From contig NZ_CP031337.1 in NCBI RefSeq assembly GCF_003355495.1, positions 1,865,001 through 1,929,000 of the forward strand: 64,000 bases of DNA. The letters run 5' to 3'. The position numbers and the translations under genes are program-made. The notes under the pieces are model-generated. The model saw only the letters and a list, made by a program, of their open reading frames with translations, had not been told where the DNA came from and did no database searches. Every line of letters begins with the position of its first letter. The first letter of the stretch is position 1. The DNA is from Crenobacter cavernae. Its GTDB lineage: Bacteria; Pseudomonadota; Gammaproteobacteria; Burkholderiales; Chromobacteriaceae. Of the stretch, positions 57,855-64,000 are shown piece after piece.

Positions 57855-59873
57855 TCACCACCGGTTGGTAAAGCCACCGCGTCGGGGCTGGACGCGCGGC
57901 TTCTGCGGGGCATGAAAATCCCCGCGCTCGGCGGGGTGGGTTTCGGGTTGGTCCGGCGGGGCCGCCGGGGTGGTCGGCGGCGGCGCGGCGAACAGGTCGT
58001 GGTTCGGGGGCTGGACGACCGCCTCCAGTTTTTCCCACATCTTGTCGGTGTAGCGGTGCAGGTCCAGCATCTGCGCGGCAAACATGGCGTAGATGGTGCA
58101 GTCCAGCGCCTCGTTGCGCTTGCCGTTGGGTTTGACCCAGCGGTACTGGTCGCCGCTCTGCGTCTTGGCCAGCACGCGGTATTCGGCTGTCAGCTGCTCG
58201 TAGAACCCGTCCGGCAAGTCGCGGCTGAAGTGCATCGCGCCGGGGCCGGCGTCGGCGATCTGCAGGCGGCCGTGTAGCAGGTCCTTTGCGGTATCCGTGC
58301 CGACCAGCCACAGCTTGACGCCACGTTTGACCACCTTGCCGCGCCAGTTGACGTCTTGTGCCGAGCTGCGCCCCTTGATCGGCTTGCCCTGTTGCGAGTC
58401 GCCCTTGACCGCGTAGATCTTGCGGCGCACGCGCTGGCGGCAGAAGTTGTACGCCTGGTGGGTGAAGTGGCCGCCGGTGTCCACCGCGGACGCCTCGATG
58501 TTCAGCACGTTGCCGCTGACGTGACGGAAGCCAGTCTGCAGGTAGCTGTCGAGCTTGTCCCACTCGGTTTCGTCGGCCGGGTTGGCGTGGATCTGCATGT
58601 AGTCCACCGCCCAGGTTTCCTCGCCACGCCCGACCGCCCACACGACCACTTCGAAGCGGTCGTGCTGCACGTCGACACCGGCGACTAGCACCAGGCCGCC
58701 CATCGGCACGGTGCGCAGCGGGTAGTTTTCGGCCCGCGATGCCAGCGCCTGCGAGTCGGTCTTTTCGACGTCCTCTTCCCAGGTCTCGCCCAGCGTGGTG
58801 TTGACGAAGGTCTTGAGCTTGGAGTTGTCGCCGGTCTTGGCCTTTTCCGCCGCCGCCATGAATTCGCGCACGATGCCTGCCCAGCTGGCTTGCGGACTGT
58901 ACGCGGTCCAGACATGGAAGGCGACGTGTTCGGGCGTCTCGACAGGATTGCCCACCGGACCGAAGAAGCACAGGCCGTCTTCGGTCCAGTTGCCACATTC
59001 GCCAATCCAGCGGTTGGTGCGCCACACGGTGAGGTAATCGGCCTGGGTAAACAGCGCGCCGCATTCGCTGCACACGTGCGCGACCGTTTCCGGGTTGTTG
59101 TCCACCCACTTGAAGCCGTAACGCTTGTCCTTGCCGCCCCACTGCAGCGGGATCCACTCGTTGCAGTGCGGGCAGCGGATGTGAAACTTCAGCCGGATGG
59201 CGGCCAGCGCCACCCGGTCTTCGATGTTGGAAAACCCCTTCAGCTTGGGGGTGGTGCCGATCACCATCTTGGGGAAAGTCGCGCCCTCGGTGCGCTTCTT
59301 CGCTAGGGTGAACGGGTCGCCTTCTTTTTCGACGTCGCGGTCGAATGCGTCGGCCTCGTCGAGGAAGCCGGTGTCGATCGAGATGCGGCGGTAGTTCTTG
59401 GCGGCCTTACCGCCTTTGGTGAACAGGATGCTGTCGACGAACTTTTTCTGCTTGAGCGTATTGCTCTTGTGCCGCGCCAAGTACTGCGGAAAAACTGACC
59501 GCATGATGGTCACGTCGCGCAGCATCGGCTCGAGCTCGGTTTTGACGAAGTCGTCGCTGTCGTCGTCGGTCGGCTGCCAGATCGCCTGGTTGCGGCGCTT
59601 GTGTTCGGCGAAGTAACCCATCGCCGCCAGGATCATCTTGGTGTAACCCACGCGGGCGGACTTGATGAAGTCGACCTCGCGAATTTCGTCGTTGCTGATG
59701 GCGTTCATCAGCGCCACCTGGAACGGGTAGGCCTCCCATTTCTGTTCCACGTATGACGATTCCGCCGACAGGTAGAAGTGCTTCTCGGCCCATTCCGACA
59801 GCGTCAGCGGATCAGGCGCCCCCATCGGGGTCAGGCCCCGCTGAATGGCCCTCAGAATCTCGCTCCTGTCCAT
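57855..59873 (-). CDS. Terminase large subunit, lambda gpA family
   Basis: The 672-residue motor and nuclease has the lambda gpA ATPase motif DFIKSARVGYTKMILA, NRQAIWQPTDDDSDDFV-like QAIWQPTDDDSDDF, a zinc-finger-like CPHCNEWIPLQW ... CSECGALF, and GVDVQHDRFEVVVWAVGRGE of the nuclease. The start is MDRSEILRAIQRGL at 59873, overlapping the small subunit by 62 bases; the frame is open further upstream. cos-type packaging is likely. Confidence 0.93.
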   Translation of the reverse strand: MDRSEILRAIQRGLTPMGAPDPLTLSEWAEKHFYLSAESSYVEQKWEAYPFQVALMNAISNDEIREVDFIKSARVGYTKMILAAMGYFAEHKRRNQAIWQPTDDDSDDFVKTELEPMLRDVTIMRSVFPQYLARHKSNTLKQKKFVDSILFTKGGKAAKNYRRISIDTGFLDEADAFDRDVEKEGDPFTLAKKRTEGATFPKMVIGTTPKLKGFSNIEDRVALAAIRLKFHIRCPHCNEWIPLQWGGKDKRYGFKWVDNNPETVAHVCSECGALFTQADYLTVWRTNRWIGECGNWTEDGLCFFGPVGNPVETPEHVAFHVWTAYSPQASWAGIVREFMAAAEKAKTGDNSKLKTFVNTTLGETWEEDVEKTDSQALASRAENYPLRTVPMGGLVLVAGVDVQHDRFEVVVWAVGRGEETWAVDYMQIHANPADETEWDKLDSYLQTGFRHVSGNVLNIEASAVDTGGHFTHQAYNFCRQRVRRKIYAVKGDSQQGKPIKGRSSAQDVNWRGKVVKRGVKLWLVGTDTAKDLLHGRLQIADAGPGAMHFSRDLPDGFYEQLTAEYRVLAKTQSGDQYRWVKPNGKRNEALDCTIYAMFAAQMLDLHRYTDKMWEKLEAVVQPPNHDLFAAPPPTTPAAPPDQPETHPAERGDFHAPQKPRVQPRRGGFTNRW

Positions 59874-60342
59874 CGAGTTCGTCCCAGTTGAATTCCACCG
59901 ACGCAGCCAGATTGCGCGCTGTGATGATTTCCCGTGTGATGAAGTCCAGATCCTTGGTGCTGATCGTGTCCGAATTACGCTTGAGGTTGACCGGGATCGC
60001 CTCAAGCACGCCGGCCACCTGCCGCGCCACACCGGCCAGCGCGATTTCCAGTACCCACACCGGCGCCAGCTCGCGCCGCAGGCGGGCGTTGAGCATGGCA
60101 ACCTTGTCGGCCTGCTCTTTCGCCAGTCGCGCACGCTCCTGGACAAGGTCGAGGTCACCGCTGGACGCGCGGCCGGCGGCCTGCTCGCGGATATGCGCGC
60201 AGTACGATAGCAGCCAGTCGGACAGGTAGGCCCCTTGGGCCAGAATGCCCCTGGAAATCAGGTCGCTGACTGCCGGCTGGCTGATACCGACCAGCTGGCC
60301 GAACTCAGCCTGATAGCCTTGTCTGGAAAGGCTTGCAGACAT
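59812..60342 (-). CDS. Terminase small subunit-like protein (DUF1441/Nu1 type)
   Basis: The 176-residue protein has an N-terminal HTH (QGYQAEFGQLVGISQPAVSDLI) and a helical DLDLVQERARLAKEQADKVA segment with a C-terminal acidic tail, as in DUF1441/Nu1-type DNA packaging proteins. AGGGGGTTAT precedes ATG 60342, so this start is chosen over one 87 bases upstream. Confidence 0.85.
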   Translation of the reverse strand: MSASLSRQGYQAEFGQLVGISQPAVSDLISRGILAQGAYLSDWLLSYCAHIREQAAGRASSGDLDLVQERARLAKEQADKVAMLNARLRRELAPVWVLEIALAGVARQVAGVLEAIPVNLKRNSDTISTKDLDFITREIITARNLAASVEFNWDELDGQERDSEGHSAGPDPDGGA

Positions 60343-60425
60343 ATAACCCCCTAGGAAAAACCTCGTGACTAGATAGCGATCGAGGATCGAATTACCCTTG
60401 GCTGGAGACCCTGGGGAGGACCCGC

Positions 60426-61235
60426 TCACCCCCGGGCCGAGGCGAGGGCATCGGCCAGGGCCTGGTCGAAGTTCGCCGTGAACCGCTCGCGTACCGTGCG
60501 ACCTGCCACCTCGAAGAACTTGAAGCGGCGGCTGTAGCCCGGCGACTTCACGAAGATCACCACCGGCTTGGCGCCGCCCCCTTGAAGGTGGGCGACCCTC
60601 GCCGCATCAGCGCCGGAATAGGCGGTCTTCTTGTAGATGCCCGGCGGCAACTTCCCATGCCGCTCGCGCAGCACGAAATACTGGAAGCCCCGCACACCCT
60701 TCTTAGCGTTTCCCTTGGCGAGGCTGCCGCGGCGTCGATCGGTCATGTTGGCCTTGTAGCCCTGTTCGCCGAACGCGCGCAGGTACGACAGGATTTGCAC
60801 GATCTGCCCGCGGCTCATGTTGCCGTAGGCATCCTTCTGCGCCGCCGACCCCGGCACGGCGAACATGCCGCGAGGCATCACACCGGCCTGTTGTAAGGCA
60901 CGCTCGAAGCGCTTGGTCTTCCGCCCGCCCCCCTGGATTTCAGCGGCTAGGTATTTGTCGGCGGGCGTTCCCTTGCCGGCGTCGTACTTCAGCCAGACCC
61001 ACGCACGCAGGTCGCGCTTGGTCGCCGGTTTCACATACAGCGAGTTCAAGGTGTACTTCGTCGGGCGGTCGAAGGCGCGCTGCATTTCGGCAATCTCTGC
61101 CCGCTTCACGTCTTGCGCGGTAAGGGTCAGCGCGCGCGCCATGGCGAATGGCAGCTGGCGCTTTTCCAGATCGGACAGCATCCGCTCGACCTGGTCGAGC
61201 TTGTTGCGCACCGTGATCTTGAAACCGTCGGCCAT
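60426..61235 (-). CDS. Phage structural/minor protein (gpZ-like), uncertain
   Basis: The 269-residue basic protein has a helical start (ITVRNKLDQVERMLSDLEKR) and then ALTLTAQDVKRAEIAEMQRA, which recalls lambda gpZ-like minor tail proteins (RALxxxAxxVxxA). Strands follow (WVWLKYDAGKGTPADKYL, RFKFFEVAGRTVRERF). It lies upstream of the terminase genes, unusual for a tail gene. GGAGG precedes ATG 61235. The role is a guess. Confidence 0.65.
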   Translation of the reverse strand: MADGFKITVRNKLDQVERMLSDLEKRQLPFAMARALTLTAQDVKRAEIAEMQRAFDRPTKYTLNSLYVKPATKRDLRAWVWLKYDAGKGTPADKYLAAEIQGGGRKTKRFERALQQAGVMPRGMFAVPGSAAQKDAYGNMSRGQIVQILSYLRAFGEQGYKANMTDRRRGSLAKGNAKKGVRGFQYFVLRERHGKLPPGIYKKTAYSGADAARVAHLQGGGAKPVVIFVKSPGYSRRFKFFEVAGRTVRERFTANFDQALADALASARG

Positions 61236-61312
61236 CGTCACCTCCAGAAATGGGTGCGCCGCCCGAAGGCGGCGCGGCGGGCCAAGGGAGAAAAGCCCGC
61301 GGGGGAGAAAGC

Positions 61313-61342
61313 AAAAAACCCGAGGGGATTAGCCTCGGGTTT
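61313..61342 (-). terminator. Terminator behind the late-regulator gene
   Basis: On the minus strand AAACCCGAGGC-TAATCC-CCTCGGGTTT followed by T. If the gene before it is an antiterminator or activator, this may be its target. Confidence 0.75.
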
Positions 61343-61377
61343 ATGTCTGACGCAGTTACGCCAAATTTAGCAGAACT

Positions 61378-61785
61378 CTAGCAAAAGTTACCGCACGTTT
61401 GCAAGCCCCTTTTCCTTCCTTCCCTCGATTCGTCATACACGCGCGCCACACTGACTTGCGCATCGCCGAGATACTTCTTCAGCGTGTCTACCTTCACCCC
61501 AAGCGCTCGGGCCTTCTGCTGATTGGTTCCCGGCTGGCAGTACCACTCGTTCACCACCAGCTGGTGCACCTTCGGCAATTGCAGCACCGCCGAATCGAGC
61601 AAGGTGTATTCGGCGTCGGGGTCTACATCCGGCGGCAACGCCATATCCAGCGAGCCACCCCCTTGCACCTTGCCTGCCATCGCCATGTTCAGCGAGCTCA
61701 TCTTGTAACCGAGCCCATGGCTGGCCGACTTGATCCGCCACTCTGCCCAGCCGTGCAGCAGTCGGTCGATTTGGTTCAGCATCAT
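61378..61785 (-). CDS. Putative phage late-gene regulator (HTH, Q-like)
   Basis: The 135-residue protein has a short N-terminal helix and a C-terminal helix-turn-helix region resembling sigma-70 region 4 (LPKVHQLVVNEWYCQPGTNQ, QKARALGVKVDTLKKYLGDA). Position right before the packaging genes and before a strong terminator fits an antiterminator or late activator. GAGGTGG precedes the start at 61785. The precise family was not identified. Confidence 0.6.
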   Translation of the reverse strand: MMLNQIDRLLHGWAEWRIKSASHGLGYKMSSLNMAMAGKVQGGGSLDMALPPDVDPDAEYTLLDSAVLQLPKVHQLVVNEWYCQPGTNQQKARALGVKVDTLKKYLGDAQVSVARVYDESREGRKRGLQTCGNFC

Positions 61786-61852
61786 GATCCACCTCATCAC
61801 AATGCCTCCATGCCCTTGGCGCAGTCTTTGCCGCGCCTTTTATGCCGACATT

Positions 61853-62089
61853 TTACTGCAAAACCCCGTCTGGCCGAACACCCTTGAACCACGTTCCATC
61901 CAGACGAACGGCGACAAATCCAAAGCCAGGTCCGGAATGCTGAGGGTCTTTTGCGATATGCAGTCCTTCTGACTCATCGAAGAACCACTGCCCCTCGCCA
62001 AACAGCTTGTTCATCAGTTTTGGCAGATCGCTGGCCGCAGCATGATTGACCTTTTGCGCATACGACCTTGTGGGTTGCTTCTTTGACAT
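61853..62089 (-). CDS. Small phage protein of unknown function
   Basis: The 78-residue protein starts MSKKQPTRSYAQKVNHAAAS and ends GFGFVAVRLDGTWFKGVRPD. It has no membrane segment or known motif. It stands alone between the repeat region and the regulator gene. Confidence 0.6.
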   Translation of the reverse strand: MSKKQPTRSYAQKVNHAAASDLPKLMNKLFGEGQWFFDESEGLHIAKDPQHSGPGFGFVAVRLDGTWFKGVRPDGVLQ

Positions 62090-62154
62090 CGTCGGCCTCC
62101 GTATTTAAGAAACCCAATTTACCACGCTGAATTGTCTTGGTTCATGGTTTCCTC

Positions 62155-62406
62155 GACCATGCACCAAACCCTGCACCAAGATTTTCCGCGTCGTTATTAG
62201 CTTTGTGCACTTGGTGCAGGGTATGCAGGGTTATTTTTAGATTTCAGCCAGAAGCGAAAAAAATCTATACACGCCCACCGCCACGGATTTTCACGCGCGC
62301 ACATAGTTAGCGCGACAACCCTGCACACCCTGCACAATCCAACAACGACGGGGCTTACACCCTGCACCAAACCCTGCACCAACCCCGAACCAAACGCTGC
62401 ACCATC
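62155..62406. repeat. Iteron-like repeats with consensus ACCCTGCACCAA (candidate replication origin)
   Basis: At 62359-62406 four 12-base units stand head to tail: two exact ACCCTGCACCAA, then ACCCCGAACCAA and ACGCTGCACCAT. More copies are at 62168-62179 (exact), 62211-62222 (inverted, exact) and 62318-62337 (two shortened). They fill the 315-base gap after the helicase stop codon. P4-type primase-helicases bind short repeats at their origin, so this may be the phage origin. Confidence 0.65.
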
Positions 62407-64000
62407 AAGGCTGCGAGATCGCCTCGCGATACAGTTTCGCGCCTTCGCGGAACCGGACAACCTGATGGCCGTACCAGAATTCCTTCTTGTGCCCCTCTTC
62501 GGGCAGATCGACCTTCAACAGCGTGAACTGCTTGCGGGAACTGATGATCGAGCACCACTCCCGCCCCTTGCCGTGCGGGCTCTTTAGCGCCAAGGCCTCG
62601 ATGAACTTGATCATCGACGGGATATGCTTCTCGCCGCGGCGGTTGCACCAAAGCTTGAACACCTCATAGAGTTCTTCGGTCGGCACCGATACGAACGGTA
62701 CATCCAGCTCACCGGCGGACCAATCCATCCAGAACAATTCGGACGGCGGCAAGCCGATATTGATCAGCCGCTGCTTGGCCTTGTTGACCGGCGGCTTGGC
62801 ATGCGGCCCGAAGCCGGTCAGATCGAGCGTCAGCAGGTAGTGGTAGAACGCCTCCACCGCGCCTAGATCAATGGCCCGCCCCAGCTCGGCAAAATATTCC
62901 GGCGGCAAGACCCTGCTCGCCCATACCACGCAAAAGCGACGGTCGCCCAAGTCGAGTGCGAGCGGCTGCAGCTCGTTTGACAGGAACACCGCGTTCAGGT
63001 GGTTGGCCTCGAAGCGCTCCGGCAGCATCTTCTCGTTGATGCTATGCGTCTCACCCGTCACCAGGTGCTTGATGGTACCCTTCAACTGGTACTTCTCAAT
63101 GCGCGCCAGCACCTCTTCGAACAGCGCGAACAGCTTGCGGCTCTTCCAGCCGGTAAACTGGCTCTCGATCTGCTGCTGCCCAACGGTAATGCCATACTCG
63201 CCGTAGATCCCCTTCACCACCTTTTCCCAGAAGATCGACTTACCTGTCCCTTCCGGGCCATGCATCACCACTGCCGTAGCCATTTTCGCGCCAGGGTGCT
63301 GCAGCGGGTAGGCAATCCACTTGAGCAGCCATTGCATCAGTTCGGCATCGTGATCGCACAAGATCGAAAGGTGATCCAGAATCTTGTCTTCCAGCCCCTC
63401 GCCGTTCTGTGGAACCAGCTGGAAGCCGTTATACAGGTTCACCGTGGTTTCCGGGTCGCTCGACTGGGTCGGGTCGAACACCAAGCCGTCCTGCAGAATC
63501 ATCCGGCGCTTCGGGTGTTCCAGCCATTGCTTCACCACGTCCTCGCCCCATGCCAGGCGCAGGCTGCTGATTTTCACGATCTGCAGGTGAAGGCCGTCCC
63601 ACACCGTTTCGGTGCCATAGATCAGCACGAAGTGTTCCAGTAGCGTGTTCACCGATTCCACGGTGGCCGCTTCCACCGGCTTGCCGCGCTTCACGCTCGG
63701 CAGGTTTTCCTTGTGGATCGTCCGACGCTTCGCATGGGTCAGCCATTCCTTGGCCACGGACGGATAGGTGTTCTTGAATGCCCCCAACGGCATCAGCTGC
63801 TGGTTCAGGCTGTCCCACACCTTGTTCTGGCCGTGCACGAAAGCGCAGTGCGACAGCAAGCGGCGGAGTAGCTTTTCTTCGGCGGTCGGGCCGGCCGGCG
63901 TTTCTGGCGCATCAGCGCCCGCCGCACAATCCGCGTCAGCGGCATCCTGAAGGGGGGCAGGGGAAGACTCGGCCGATGGCATCTCTTCGGCCAGGCCGAA
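62405..64000 (-). CDS. Phage replicative helicase/primase-type protein (D5/P4-like, DUF5906), truncated by the window edge
   Basis: At least 525 residues are visible. An N-terminal helical region is followed by an SF3-like AAA helicase with the Walker A motif HGPEGTGKSIFWEKVV, a B-like LFALFEEVL, and C-terminal SVPTEELYEVFKLWCNRRGE. This is the DUF5906 type that initiates replication of phages and satellites. No stop codon is seen in frame up to position 64000, so the start probably lies beyond the window; ATG 63982 is only the first visible one. Confidence 0.85.
   Translation of the reverse strand, partial: FGLAEEMPSAESSPAPLQDAADADCAAGADAPETPAGPTAEEKLLRRLLSHCAFVHGQNKVWDSLNQQLMPLGAFKNTYPSVAKEWLTHAKRRTIHKENLPSVKRGKPVEAATVESVNTLLEHFVLIYGTETVWDGLHLQIVKISSLRLAWGEDVVKQWLEHPKRRMILQDGLVFDPTQSSDPETTVNLYNGFQLVPQNGEGLEDKILDHLSILCDHDAELMQWLLKWIAYPLQHPGAKMATAVVMHGPEGTGKSIFWEKVVKGIYGEYGITVGQQQIESQFTGWKSRKLFALFEEVLARIEKYQLKGTIKHLVTGETHSINEKMLPERFEANHLNAVFLSNELQPLALDLGDRRFCVVWASRVLPPEYFAELGRAIDLGAVEAFYHYLLTLDLTGFGPHAKPPVNKAKQRLINIGLPPSELFWMDWSAGELDVPFVSVPTEELYEVFKLWCNRRGEKHIPSMIKFIEALALKSPHGKGREWCSIISSRKQFTLLKVDLPEEGHKKEFWYGHQVVRFREGAKLYREAISQP

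Larger units (their letters stand above)
39707..64000 (-). mobile_element. Prophage with lambda-type head and Mu-type contractile tail (left part)
   Basis: Gene order on the minus strand, from right to left, is helicase, late regulator, minor protein, terminases, gpW, portal, protease-capsid, joining proteins, sheath, tube, chaperone, tape measure, gpN, gpP, gp45-48, fibre, fibre assembly, holins, endolysin, Rz/Rz1. All are on one strand and many overlap. The integrase and repressor are not in the window. The structural gene set appears intact. Confidence 0.9.

Noticed and set aside
62197..62651. Two open frames across the 12-base repeats
   Set aside because: Their sequences (VQGLVQG, WCRVWCRV) are only translations of the repeats.

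Overview
The window is high-GC DNA from a betaproteobacterium, most likely in the Neisseriales (Chromobacteriaceae-like). This rests on gene content, on a TadA that carries an N-terminal TfoX-C-like domain as in Neisseria, and on a short repeat that behaves like a DNA-uptake-type word. No rRNA, tRNA or CRISPR array was seen.

Positions 1-24,250 are core chromosome. In order: an alanine/glycine:Na+ symporter, hemB, kbl-tdh (threonine catabolism), a periplasmic binding protein, glyQ and glyS with a small exported protein between them, gmhB-plsC-metallopeptidase-gloA, an NhaD-type Na+/H+ antiporter behind a structured leader, and mpl. On the minus strand follow a GGDEF cyclase, a PilZ-like protein, serB and a four-gene bufferin-type RiPP operon (BufA-BufB-BufC-DoxX). 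A MocR-type regulator is divergent from an EamA exporter.

Positions 24,354-28,186 are an integron cassette array: six attC sites of 77-90 bp and seven AT-rich minus-strand genes, one of them a TIR/deoxyribosyltransferase-like possible defence protein. No integron integrase is present, so the array fits a CALIN (attC cluster lacking an integrase).

Positions 28,660-39,666 return to core chromosome: a TetR/NemR-like regulator with a nitroreductase and an Old Yellow Enzyme (two copies of one operator), divergent fumC and class I fumarase, a BASS-type transporter, a minus-strand cluster with two L,D-transpeptidases and tadA, and the YqjD/YqjE/YqjK-like membrane genes.

Positions 39,692-64,000 are the left part of a prophage that appears to sit in the 3' end of guaA. 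A GuaA-like C-terminal sequence (IEWE-stop) and a terminator mark the junction. Read on the minus strand from 64,000 downward it has a P4/D5-type helicase (cut by the window edge), 12-bp tandem repeats that may be an origin, a late regulator, a lambda-type packaging and head module (small and large terminase, gpW, portal, protease-capsid fusion, FII-like), a Mu-type contractile tail with a -1 frameshifted chaperone, baseplate and fibre genes, then a holin/endolysin/Rz/Rz1 lysis set. Integrase and repressor lie outside the window.

The most unusual signal is the word AGGTTGGCCGAG. There are 12 exact copies and about 35 copies of its 9-bp core, spread through core genes and as inverted repeats between genes. 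It is absent from the integron array and nearly absent from the prophage. It resembles a DNA uptake sequence but is unlike the Neisseria DUS dialects I know.
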